Shown here piece by piece: positions 1 through 7,269 of a stretch of 11,575 bases of DNA. The translations under genes and the position numbers were made by a program. A model generated the notes under the pieces. That model was not told the DNA's origin, did no database searches, and saw only the letters and a program-made list of their open reading frames with translations. Position 1 is the first letter of the stretch. Each line of letters begins with the position of its first letter. Source of the stretch: Burkholderiales bacterium (GTDB lineage: Bacteria; Pseudomonadota; Gammaproteobacteria; Burkholderiales; Burkholderiaceae); assembly GCA_947447845.1 (NCBI GenBank), contig CANFNO010000039.1, positions 1 to 11,575 on the forward strand, given 5' to 3'.

Positions 1-3
1 GAC

Positions 4-9
4 TACAAT
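4..9 (+). promoter_or_regulatory. Candidate -10 box of parE, possibly leaderless mRNA
   Basis: TACAAT matches the sigma70 -10 consensus TATAAT at five of six positions and ends 7 nt before the preferred ATG at 17. Transcription would then start at or next to the start codon. The -35 lies outside the window, so this is only a candidate. Confidence 0.4.
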
Positions 10-16
10 GCGCGCC

Positions 17-2026
17 ATGTCAGCCAAACCCCCTACCTCCAACTCCGAGTATTCCGAAGGCTCCATCCGCGTCCTCAAGGGCCTGGAGCCAGTCAAGCAG
101 CGCCCGGGCATGTACACCCGCACCGACAATCCTCTGCACGTGATTCAGGAGGTGCTGGACAACGCTGCAGACGAGGCGCTGGCCGGCCACGGCAAGAAGA
201 TCAAGGTGGTCCTGCATCTGGACGGCTCGGTATCGATTGAGGACGATGGCCGAGGGATCCCGTTCGGCATGCATCCGGAAGAAAACGCGCCGGTGATCGA
301 ACTGGTGTTCACCCGACTGCACGCGGGTGGCAAGTTTGACAAGGGCAAAGGCGGCGCCTACAGCTTCTCCGGCGGACTGCACGGCGTGGGCGTGAGTGTC
401 ACCAACGCGCTGGGAAAACGGCTGGAGGCCACCAGCTACCGCGAAGGCTCGGTGGCGCGCATCGTGTTCGCCGGTGGCGACGTGATCGAACCCCTGGTCA
501 TCCGCAAGGCGGGCGAGACCGAAAGCGGCGAAGCCAGCGAGGGCCCGCGCGACCGCAAGTCCGGCACCACGGTACGGGTCTGGCCGGATGCCAAATATTT
601 CGAATCCGCCGTTCTCCCTTTGGGCGATCTGACCCATCTGCTGCGCAGCAAGGCAGTGTTGATGCCAGGCGTCAGCGTCACCCTGGTCAATGAGAAGACC
701 AAGGAAAACCAGGTCTGGTTGTACAAGGGCGGACTGCGCGATTACTTGATGCAATCCCTCAACGGTGAGCCGGTGATTCCACTGTTTGATGGCGAAGGTT
801 TTGCCGATGCCCAGAGCGAGCAGTTTGCCGATGGCGAGGGTGCCAGTTGGTGCGTGGCCTTTACCGAAGACGGCGCGCCGGTGCGCGAAAGCTATGTCAA
901 CCTGATTCCCACCAGCGCTGGCGGCACCCACGAGAGCGGCTTGCGCGATGGCCTGTTCACGGCGGTAAAGAGCTTTATCGAATTCCATTCGCTCCTGCCA
1001 AAGGGCGTCAAGCTGATGCCAGAAGACGTGTTCGCCCGCGCCAGCTACGTGCTGTCGGCCAAGGTACTGGACCCGCAATTCCAGGGGCAAATCAAGGAGC
1101 GCCTCAATTCCCGCGACGCCGTGCGTCTGGTCTCCGGCTTTGTCCGTCCGGCTCTTGAACTGTGGCTGAACCAGCACGTGGAATACGGCAAGAAGCTGGC
1201 CGAGTTGGCCATCAAGGCAGCGCAGACCCGCCAGCGTGCCGGGCAAAAAGTGGAAAAACGCAAGAGCTCCGGCGTGGCCGTGCTGCCCGGCAAGCTGACC
1301 GATTGCGAGAGCAAGGACATTTTGTACAACGAGGTGTTTTTGGTTGAGGGCGACTCGGCCGGTGGCAGCGCCAAGATGGGGCGCGACAAAGAGAACCAGG
1401 CCGTGCTGCCCCTGCGCGGCAAGGTGCTCAACACCTGGGAGGTGGACCGCGACCGGCTGTTTGCCAATACCGAAATTCACGACATTTCCGTGGCCATTGG
1501 TGTCGATCCGCATGGCCCCAACGACACGCCCGACATGACCGGTCTGCGCTACGGCAAGGTTTGCATCCTGTCGGACGCCGACGTGGATGGCTCGCACATT
1601 CAGGTGCTGCTGTTGACCTTGTTTTTCCGCCATTTCCCCAAGCTGATCGAAACCGGCCACGTGTTTGTAGCCCGTCCACCGCTGTTCCGGGTGGATGCAC
1701 CTGCGCGTGGCAAAAAGCCCGCCAGCAAGGCCTATGCGCTGGACGATGGAGAACTTACTGCCATCCTGGACAAGCTGCGCAAAGAGGGTGTGCGTGAGGG
1801 TGCCTGGAGCATCAGCCGCTTCAAAGGCCTGGGTGAAATGAACGCCGAGCAGTTGTGGGACACCACACTCAATCCCGACACCCGCCGTTTGCTACCCGTC
1901 GCTTTGGGCGCCATTGACTTTGGTGCCACAGAAGCGCTGATTACCAAGCTGATGGGCAAGGGCGAAGCGGCGGCCCGGCGCGAGTTGATGGAGTTGCATG
2001 GGGACTCTGTGGAGGTGGACGTATGA
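17..2026 (+). CDS. parE: DNA topoisomerase IV subunit B (ParE)
   Basis: ATPase subunit of topoisomerase IV, which with ParC decatenates replicated chromosomes in the cytoplasm. Counting from the ATG at 8, the GHKL ATP site is seen as EVLDNAADEA (48-57, catalytic Glu48 and Mg-binding Asn52 by homology to GyrB) and GGLHGVG (122-128). The TOPRIM domain is seen as EGDSAGGS from Glu447, PLRGKVLNTWEV, and DADVDG (523-528). At about 670 residues it lacks the insert that makes proteobacterial GyrB about 800 residues, and PLRGKVLNTWEV is ParE-like, so ParE rather than GyrB. There are in-frame ATGs at 8 and 17. I prefer 17 (MSAKPP...) because a TACAAT -10-like box at 4-9 would put the transcript start at about 16-17, and the ATG at 8 lies inside that box. 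Its stop overlaps the next gene's start (ATGA, 2023-2026), so the two are probably translationally coupled. Confidence 0.95.
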   Translation: MSAKPPTSNSEYSEGSIRVLKGLEPVKQRPGMYTRTDNPLHVIQEVLDNAADEALAGHGKKIKVVLHLDGSVSIEDDGRGIPFGMHPEENAPVIELVFTRLHAGGKFDKGKGGAYSFSGGLHGVGVSVTNALGKRLEATSYREGSVARIVFAGGDVIEPLVIRKAGETESGEASEGPRDRKSGTTVRVWPDAKYFESAVLPLGDLTHLLRSKAVLMPGVSVTLVNEKTKENQVWLYKGGLRDYLMQSLNGEPVIPLFDGEGFADAQSEQFADGEGASWCVAFTEDGAPVRESYVNLIPTSAGGTHESGLRDGLFTAVKSFIEFHSLLPKGVKLMPEDVFARASYVLSAKVLDPQFQGQIKERLNSRDAVRLVSGFVRPALELWLNQHVEYGKKLAELAIKAAQTRQRAGQKVEKRKSSGVAVLPGKLTDCESKDILYNEVFLVEGDSAGGSAKMGRDKENQAVLPLRGKVLNTWEVDRDRLFANTEIHDISVAIGVDPHGPNDTPDMTGLRYGKVCILSDADVDGSHIQVLLLTLFFRHFPKLIETGHVFVARPPLFRVDAPARGKKPASKAYALDDGELTAILDKLRKEGVREGAWSISRFKGLGEMNAEQLWDTTLNPDTRRLLPVALGAIDFGATEALITKLMGKGEAAARRELMELHGDSVEVDV

Positions 2027-2685
2027 GGATCAACCTGCTCTATAGCCTGGGGCGTCTGGTAGCAGCTCTGTTGTTGATGGCGCTGACAGGTTTTGCACAG
2101 GCCGAGGACGCCCTGGACGTGCCTGTAGCTGGCATTGCCGTGCCGGCGATGCAAGCAACTTACAGCACGCCTGAACGGTTGGCTTCCACCGTGCCCTGGT
2201 ACGAGCATATCCAGCAGGCGGCACAGGCTTATGGCGTGGATGCACATTTGCTACAGGCGCTGGTGCAGGTGGAGTCCGAGTTCAATACCAATGCCGTGTC
2301 GCGCTCTGGCGCGATAGGCCTCATGCAAATCATGCCCGCCACCGCGATCGCTGTTGCCGGCCTGCGCGGAACGCGGCAATCGCTCAGCCAGCAGTTGCAA
2401 GATCCCGCCATCAACATGCACGCCGGTGCCCTGTATATGCGCTCCCTGATGGATACCTTTTCTCACCGGTTGGACCTGGCTTTGGCGGCCTACAACGCAG
2501 GCTCCGGCAATGTGCGCAAAGCGGGCAACCGCGTGCCGAGCAATGGCGAGACGCCTCAATTCGTGAAGAAAGTAACTGCTCTATACGCGAGTATCAAAGC
2601 TAGAGCCCTTGCCGCTGAATCTGCACCCTTAGCCACAGATGGAACAGCTTTTAGCCCGGTGCAGCCGGTGTTTGCACCCCAGTGA
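2023..2685 (+). CDS. Secreted soluble lytic transglycosylase (SLT domain, family 1)
   Basis: Cleaves peptidoglycan between N-acetylmuramic acid and N-acetylglucosamine in the periplasm, forming 1,6-anhydro products. The 220-residue protein starts with a signal peptide (hydrophobic 11-24, likely cleavage after AQA at 27). The SLT lysozyme-like domain covers about 58-190: catalytic Glu84 in VESEFN, then GAIGLMQIMPATA (97-109), then the AYNAG motif (156-160). All family signature blocks are present and in order. The C-terminal 25 residues are low-complexity and not part of the fold. The start codon lies within the parE stop (ATGA), so translation probably depends on parE ribosomes. It is a small single-domain enzyme, much shorter than Slt70. 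The substrate reaction is inferred from the family; the physiological role (division, secretion or turnover) cannot be read from sequence. Confidence 0.9.
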   Translation: MRINLLYSLGRLVAALLLMALTGFAQAEDALDVPVAGIAVPAMQATYSTPERLASTVPWYEHIQQAAQAYGVDAHLLQALVQVESEFNTNAVSRSGAIGLMQIMPATAIAVAGLRGTRQSLSQQLQDPAINMHAGALYMRSLMDTFSHRLDLALAAYNAGSGNVRKAGNRVPSNGETPQFVKKVTALYASIKARALAAESAPLATDGTAFSPVQPVFAPQ

Positions 2686-2723
2686 TGTGCGTGGCGTTCT
2701 GAGTAGGGTCAACGGGGTGGTAC

Positions 2724-2752
2724 TAGAACTTTGCAGCACAAGTATCTACAAT
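2724..2752 (+). promoter_or_regulatory. Candidate vapBC promoter
   Basis: The -10 is TACAAT at 2747-2752 (five of six consensus). At 17 bp upstream the -35 position holds TAGAAC (2724-2729), only three of six, so the promoter would be weak or activator/repressor-tuned. It lies 41 nt before the vapB ATG, in the only intergenic gap ahead of the module. Confidence 0.45.
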
Positions 2753-2764
2753 ATGTGTGTACAT
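2753..2764 (+). promoter_or_regulatory. Inverted repeat, possible VapBC operator
   Basis: ATGT-GTGT-ACAT, a short inverted repeat starting directly after the -10 box of vapB and covering the expected transcription start. VapB-VapC complexes usually repress their own promoter through inverted repeats in this position. The repeat has only 4-bp arms, so it could be chance. Confidence 0.3.
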
Positions 2765-2792
2765 TACTTTACCCGCCGCTAGGAGAAACCCC

Positions 2793-3071
2793 ATGGAAGC
2801 CACCGCAAAAGTGTTTACCAATGGCAACAGCCAGGCGGTACGCCTGCCCAAGGCATTTCGGGTGGAGACGTCTGAGATGTGGATCAGCCGTGATGAACTC
2901 AGCGGCGACATCATCCTGCGCCCCAAACCCAGCATGGCCGAGCGCCAGGCCCAATTGCGGGAATTGCTGGATCTGATTGCCGCCAACACCGATCGCACCG
3001 AATTTCTGCCGCCCCGTTCCCCCGAGCCACCTCGCGACCCCTTTGAGGGGCTGGCAGCCAGCAACGCATGA
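2793..3071 (+). CDS. vapB: Type II antitoxin VapB (AbrB/MazE-type DNA-binding N-terminus)
   Basis: A 92-residue antitoxin that would bind and neutralise the VapC RNase encoded next, and bind its own promoter. The N-terminus carries the typical VapB swapped-hairpin signature NGNSQAVRLPKAFRV (10-24). The middle (about 46-64) is a charged helix, and the C-terminal tail is Pro-rich ending in DPFEGL (82-87), the part that normally wraps the toxin. A longer reading from 2757 exists, but the ATG at 2793 has a good ribosome binding site AGGAGA (2781-2786) 6 nt upstream and matches the family N-terminus. Its stop overlaps the vapC start by ATGA (3068-3071), as in many vapBC modules. Identity as an antitoxin is strong from motif plus context. 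Confidence 0.9.
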   Translation: MEATAKVFTNGNSQAVRLPKAFRVETSEMWISRDELSGDIILRPKPSMAERQAQLRELLDLIAANTDRTEFLPPRSPEPPRDPFEGLAASNA

Positions 3072-3487
3072 CAGCGCGCTACCTTGCCGACAGCAATATC
3101 CTGAGCTACTTCATCCGTGGGGGTTACGCGCCCCTGCATGCCCGCATGTCAGACGAGTTGGCACGCCAGACGGTGGTCACCTCGGTGATTTGCCGTGCCG
3201 AACTTCGCTTTGGTCAAAGCGGCCTGACAGCGCAAGACAAGCGCCAGCGCATGATCGACCTGTGTCTGTTGCAGGTGCCCGCCTTACCCTGGACCGTTGA
3301 GGTTGCCGACATTTATGGCCCCTTGGCGCAGAAGCTGCGTAAACAGGGTCGCCCGATCGGCGCCATGGACACCTTGATTGCCGCCCATGCACTGGCAGAG
3401 GGCCTGATTTTGGTTACTCACAACACGCGTCACTTTGACGGTGTTGAGGGCTTGCTATTGGAAGACTGGGCCGCTCTGGAAGCCTAA
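3068..3487 (+). CDS. vapC: Type II toxin VapC, PIN-domain ribonuclease
   Basis: A 139-residue Mg-dependent PIN-domain endoribonuclease, toxic when VapB is degraded. The acidic active-site residues are all visible: Asp8 in LADSNILSY, Glu45 in CRAELRFG, Asp101 in GRPIGAMDTLIAAHAL, and Asn119 in VTHNTRHFDGV, followed by the typical end LLLEDW. The block from GRPIG to LEDW strongly resembles the enteric VapC group that cleaves initiator tRNA-fMet in the anticodon loop; that target is an inference here. Nothing suggests the toxin is broken: no frameshift, full length, all catalytic positions kept. The module sits between the parE operon and parC, with only 57 bp before parC. Confidence 0.9.
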   Translation: MTARYLADSNILSYFIRGGYAPLHARMSDELARQTVVTSVICRAELRFGQSGLTAQDKRQRMIDLCLLQVPALPWTVEVADIYGPLAQKLRKQGRPIGAMDTLIAAHALAEGLILVTHNTRHFDGVEGLLLEDWAALEA

Positions 3488-3544
3488 GAGTTCCAGCCCC
3501 TCCCGACTCCTGGATTTACTGCGTTCTTTACTGAAACCTACCGA

Positions 3545-5923
3545 ATGACCGACGACCTTTTGACCCCCCTGACCCCGCCCCCTGACGGCGACGACGGCCT
3601 GAACCTGGCCACCTACGCGCAACGCGCTTACCTTGAATACGCGCTCTCCGTCGTCAAGGGCCGCGCCTTGCCGGATGCCTGCGACGGGCAGAAGCCGGTG
3701 CAACGGCGCATTCTCTATTCCATGTCGCGCATGGGCCTGGGCTTTGGTGGCGCCAATGGCAATACCGGGGCCAAGCCGGTTAAGTGCGCCCGTGTTGTAG
3801 GCGATGTGCTGGGCCGCTTTCACCCGCACGGAGACCAGGCCGCGTATGAGGCGCTGGTGCGCATGGCGCAGGATTTTTCGCAACGCTATCCCCTGATCGA
3901 CGGGCAGGGCAACTTTGGTTCGCGCGATGGCGACGGGGCTGCGGCCATGCGCTATACCGAGGCGCGGCTGGCCAAGATCACTTCGCTGCTACTGGACGAA
4001 ATCGACCAGGGCACGGTGGACTTTCAGCCCAATTACGACGGCTCTACCGAAGAGCCCTGCCAATTACCCGCGCGACTGCCGTTCTCGTTGCTTAACGGCG
4101 CCAGCGGCATTGCCGTGGGCCTGGCCACCGAAATCCCCAGCCATAACCTGCGCGAAGTGGCCGATGCCTGCATCGCCCTGATCAAAAACCCGCAGCTTTC
4201 CGAGGCTGAGTTGTTTGCCATCGTGCCCGGACCGGACTTTCCCGGCGGTGGCCAGATCATTAGCCCCGCCTCCGACATTGCCGATGCCTACCGCACGGGT
4301 CGCGGCTCATTAAAGTGCCGAGCGCGCTGGAAGATTGAAGATCTGGCACGCGGCCAGTGGCAACTGGTGGTGACCGAATTGCCACAGGGCGTGAGCACCC
4401 AGCGCGTGCTGGAAGAAATTGAAGAACTGACCAACCCCAAGGTCAAGGCTGGCAAGAAGGCCTTGTCTCAGGATCAGACGCAACTCAAAGCCAGCATCCT
4501 GTCGGTGCTGGATGTGGTGCGTGACGAGTCCGGCAAAGAGAACGCTGTGCGCCTGGTGTTTGAGCCAAAGACCAGCCGCATCGAACAGCAGGAGTTGATT
4601 ACTGCGCTGTTGGCGCACACCAGCCTGGAGTCGTCCTCGCCGATCAACCTGACCATGGTGGGCTTGGACGGTAGGCCGACGCAAAAGTCTTTGCGCCAGA
4701 TGCTCAACGAGTGGATCAGCTTTCGCCAGATCACCATTGAGCGGCGCTCACGCCATCGGCTGGGCAAGGTGCTGGACCGCATCCACATCCTCGAAGGTCG
4801 GCAGACTGTTCTGCTGAACATCGACGAGGTGATTGCCATCATCCGCCAGAGCGACGAGCCCAAGGCGGCACTGATTGCGCGCTTTAACTTGAGCGACCGT
4901 CAGGCCGAAGACATCCTCGAAATCCGCCTGCGCCAATTGGCGCGACTGGAAGCCATCAAGATCGAGCAAGAGCTGTCCGAGTTGCGCATCGAGCAGGGCA
5001 AGTTGGAAGAAATCATCAACAACCCCGCAGCCCTGCGCCGTTTGATGATCAAGGAAATCGAGCTTGATGCCAAAACCTTTGCCGATGCCCGCCGCACGCT
5101 GATCCAGACCGAGAAAAAGGCCGTGGCCGAAGTCAAGGTGGTGGACGAGGCGCTGACGGTGGTGGTCAGCCAAAAGGGCTGGGTGCGCACACGCTTGGGT
5201 CATGGCCTGGACGCCAGCACCTTGGCCTTCAAGGCGGGTGATGGCTTGTACGACACCTTCGAGTGCCGCAGCGTCGACACGCTGCTGGTGTTTGGCTCCA
5301 ACGGACGCGTTTATTCGGTGGCGGTGTCTATGCTGCCGGGCGGACGCGGCGATGGCCAGCCGGTGACCACGCTGATCGAACTGGAAAGCGGCACCCAATT
5401 GCTCTATTACTTTGCCGGACCGGCAGCCGCCACGCTGCTGCTCAGTAGCACGGGTGCCTACGGCTTCATGGCGACGGTGGCCAACATGGTTTCGCGCCAG
5501 AAGGCGGGCAAGGCTTTTGTTACCTGCAATGAAGGCGAGACGCTGTGCCGCCCATCGCTGGTGAGCGGTGCGCAGGGCAGGGTGGTCACACCCGGCACTG
5601 CGGCAGCCGTTGTGGCACCTGCTACGCACGTAGCTTGCGCGTCCACGGGCGGGCGCATTCTGACCTTCGAAATCACCGAACTCAAATCCATGGCCACCGG
5701 CGGGCGCGGCCTGATGCTGCTGGATTTGGAAGCCAAAGACACGCTCGCAGGGGCCGCGGCGTACACCCGCAGCATTCGCATTGACGGCATTGGCCGGGGC
5801 GGCAAGGAGCGTGATGAGACATTGGAGATTCGCAGTCTGAACAACGCCCGTGCGGCGCGTGGTCGCAAGGGCAAGGCGGCTGATTTGGGCTTTAAGCCTA
5901 CCGGCATCACCCGCGTGGAGTGA
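3545..5923 (+). CDS. parC: DNA topoisomerase IV subunit A (ParC)
   Basis: DNA-cleaving and religating subunit of topoisomerase IV, partner of ParE. The 792 residues begin with the winged-helix breakage domain: catalytic Tyr137 in [11 protein letters not shown], preceded by the quinolone-region segment [15 protein letters not shown] (91-105). The tower and coiled-coil C-gate follow ([18 protein letters not shown], about 457-474). From about residue 525 there is a beta-pinwheel C-terminal domain. No GyrA-box (QRRGGKG) is seen, which favours ParC over GyrA, and ParE is nearby. The usual quinolone-resistance Ser (E. coli Ser80) is Gln98, while the Glu84 equivalent is kept as Glu102. No good Shine-Dalgarno precedes the ATG. 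No convincing separate promoter is seen in the 57-bp gap after vapC, so parC may be read partly from upstream. Confidence 0.95.
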   Translation: MTDDLLTPLTPPPDGDDGLNLATYAQRAYLEYALSVVKGRALPDACDGQKPVQRRILYSMSRMGLGFGGANGNTGAKPVKCARVVGDVLGRFHPHGDQAAYEALVRMAQDFSQRYPLIDGQGNFGSRDGDGAAAMRYTEARLAKITSLLLDEIDQGTVDFQPNYDGSTEEPCQLPARLPFSLLNGASGIAVGLATEIPSHNLREVADACIALIKNPQLSEAELFAIVPGPDFPGGGQIISPASDIADAYRTGRGSLKCRARWKIEDLARGQWQLVVTELPQGVSTQRVLEEIEELTNPKVKAGKKALSQDQTQLKASILSVLDVVRDESGKENAVRLVFEPKTSRIEQQELITALLAHTSLESSSPINLTMVGLDGRPTQKSLRQMLNEWISFRQITIERRSRHRLGKVLDRIHILEGRQTVLLNIDEVIAIIRQSDEPKAALIARFNLSDRQAEDILEIRLRQLARLEAIKIEQELSELRIEQGKLEEIINNPAALRRLMIKEIELDAKTFADARRTLIQTEKKAVAEVKVVDEALTVVVSQKGWVRTRLGHGLDASTLAFKAGDGLYDTFECRSVDTLLVFGSNGRVYSVAVSMLPGGRGDGQPVTTLIELESGTQLLYYFAGPAAATLLLSSTGAYGFMATVANMVSRQKAGKAFVTCNEGETLCRPSLVSGAQGRVVTPGTAAAVVAPATHVACASTGGRILTFEITELKSMATGGRGLMLLDLEAKDTLAGAAAYTRSIRIDGIGRGGKERDETLEIRSLNNARAARGRKGKAADLGFKPTGITRVE

Positions 5924-5990
5924 AGGTCGCCGGTTTGAGTTTATTGATATTGCGCAAGACCTTTGTCAGCTAGGTAAAAGTTCGACCCAC

Positions 5991-5996
5991 CACAAT
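5991..5996 (+). promoter_or_regulatory. Possible -10 box close to the monooxygenase start
   Basis: CACAAT (four of six against TATAAT) ends 5 nt before the ATG at 6002, a layout like that of parE at the left edge. No acceptable -35 is found 16-18 bp upstream (AGCTAG at 17), so this is weak. No Shine-Dalgarno is visible ahead of the ATG, which is compatible with a leaderless message. Confidence 0.25.
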
Positions 5997-6001
5997 GAAC
6001 C

Positions 6002-7180
6002 ATGGATAAAAGCATGGTGATCTCCGGCGGTGGCATCGGCGGCTTGGCCGCTGCCTTGGCCTGTGCTCGCGCTGGCTGGAAGGCGGATTTGCTGGAACAA
6101 TCCCCGGTGTTTGGCGAAGTCGGGGCCGGTATTCAGCTCGGTCCCAACGTGGTGAAAGTCTTGCAAACCTTGGGCGTGGGAGATGCCCTGCGCCGGGTGG
6201 CTGCCTTTCCGGGCCACCTGGAAGTGCGCAACGCCACGACCGCGGAGCGTTTGGCAGTTATGCCCCTGGGTAAGACGGCTGAGCAACGCTATGGCGCCCC
6301 TTACGTCACCATTGCCCGCGCCGATATGCACACCCTTTTGCTGGAAGCGGTGCGCGCCCAAGGCGGCGTCGATTTGCACCTGGACTCGCGTGTCATCGGC
6401 ATCACGCAAAGTGAGGATGGTGTCGCTGTCGAAACCGTGCAGGACCAAACCTTTGAAGCCCCCTTGCTGGTTGGCGCCGATGGCTTGTGGAGCACGGTGC
6501 GCAAGCAGGTGGTGGATAACGACGCTGCGCCACGCGTCACCGGGCATTTGGCATTCAGGGCCATGCTGCCCCAAAGCGCGCTTCCCGCTTCACTGCGCAC
6601 GCAGGTTGTGACAGCCTGGATGGGTCCTGATTTTCATGCGGTGCACTATCCCGTTCGCAGTGGTGAATGGCTGAATGTGGTTTGCATCGTGCACGGCCGG
6701 GTGTCGGGCGACCCACAGTCCTGGGACCACAGTGCCAATGCCCATGAACTGCGCAGCCGAATGTCTCTGGCCCGTGGCGCATTGCGTGACCTGATTTACG
6801 CGGTGGATCAATGGCGTTTATGGCCCCTGACAGACCGCACGCCCATGGCCAGCGCCGCCGAGCATGCCAGGGGCCGCATTGCCTTGCTCGGCGATGCTGC
6901 GCACCCCATGCGCCCGTATCTGGCGCAAGGTGCCGGCATGGCGATTGAAGACGCAGCTGCTTTGGCGACCAGCCTGGGCGAACTGCCCAATCAGGTGCCG
7001 CAGGCCCTGACTCGCTTTGCCAACAGGCGCTGGCAGCGCAACGCGCGGGTACAGGCACGTGCCATCCGCAATGGCGAGATCTATCACTTCAAAGGTCTGC
7101 AGCAAGTGGGGCGAGATATCGCTCTCAAGCTGTTGGGTGCCAGGTTGATGGACGTTCCCTGGCTCTACAACGGCGCGTGA
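6002..7180 (+). CDS. FAD-dependent monooxygenase, class A aromatic hydroxylase type
   Basis: NAD(P)H- and FAD-dependent hydroxylase of the salicylate / 3-hydroxybenzoate hydroxylase superfamily (392 residues, usual family length). Three diagnostic blocks are present: the Rossmann FAD site GGGIGG (9-14); the DG motif GADGLWSTVR (158-167) for FAD and NAD(P)H; and the GD motif LLGDAAHPM (295-303), with Asp298 contacting the FAD ribose, followed by GAGMAIEDAAALA. The substrate cannot be read from sequence: members act on salicylate, 3-hydroxybenzoate, nicotinate derivatives, urate or ubiquinone precursors. No ring-cleavage, transporter or LysR-regulator gene flanks it, so there is no pathway context. 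A downstream in-frame Met5 is an alternative start. It follows parC by 78 bp on the same strand. Confidence 0.85.
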   Translation: MDKSMVISGGGIGGLAAALACARAGWKADLLEQSPVFGEVGAGIQLGPNVVKVLQTLGVGDALRRVAAFPGHLEVRNATTAERLAVMPLGKTAEQRYGAPYVTIARADMHTLLLEAVRAQGGVDLHLDSRVIGITQSEDGVAVETVQDQTFEAPLLVGADGLWSTVRKQVVDNDAAPRVTGHLAFRAMLPQSALPASLRTQVVTAWMGPDFHAVHYPVRSGEWLNVVCIVHGRVSGDPQSWDHSANAHELRSRMSLARGALRDLIYAVDQWRLWPLTDRTPMASAAEHARGRIALLGDAAHPMRPYLAQGAGMAIEDAAALATSLGELPNQVPQALTRFANRRWQRNARVQARAIRNGEIYHFKGLQQVGRDIALKLLGARLMDVPWLYNGA

Positions 7181-7215
7181 TCAGCTGAGCATTCGGCGCT
7201 TGCGAGCGCTACACT

Positions 7216-7244
7216 TTGACAACGCACAGCCCATCGGCTGCATA
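7216..7244 (+). promoter_or_regulatory. Candidate promoter of the phosphoesterase gene
   Basis: A perfect -35 TTGACA lies at 7216-7221. With 17-bp spacing the -10 would be TGCATA (7239-7244), a poor match; CATAAG at 7241-7246 matches better (four of six) but with 19-bp spacing. It lies 25 bp before the start codon. Supported mainly by the -35. Confidence 0.35.
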
Positions 7245-7259
7245 AGAAAAAGCTTCCTT

Positions 7260-7264
7260 AGGAG
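7260..7264 (+). promoter_or_regulatory. Shine-Dalgarno of the phosphoesterase gene
   Basis: AGGAG, 5 nt before the ATG at 7270, fixes this start. Confidence 0.7.
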
Positions 7265-7269
7265 ATGCC

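Noticed and set aside
20..1660. Long open frame (546 codons) on the minus strand opposite parE
   Set aside because: Mirror of a strongly coding GC-rich gene; no recognisable domain, and parE motifs are unambiguous on the plus strand.
4748..5629. Open frame of 293 codons on the minus strand opposite parC
   Set aside because: His/Gln-rich product typical of antisense reading; no domain.
5621..5634. Perfect palindrome GCTACG-CA-CGTAGC inside parC
   Set aside because: Short, in frame within a conserved part of the pinwheel domain, with no second copy in the window; probably chance.
5995..6009. Four-codon ORF (ATG AAC CAT GGA TAA) overlapping the monooxygenase start, possible regulatory uORF
   Set aside because: Too short and without a ribosome binding site; coincidence likely.
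7196..7209. Hairpin GCGCT-TGCG-AGCGC after the monooxygenase as a terminator
   Set aside because: Only a 5-bp stem and no T-tract follows.
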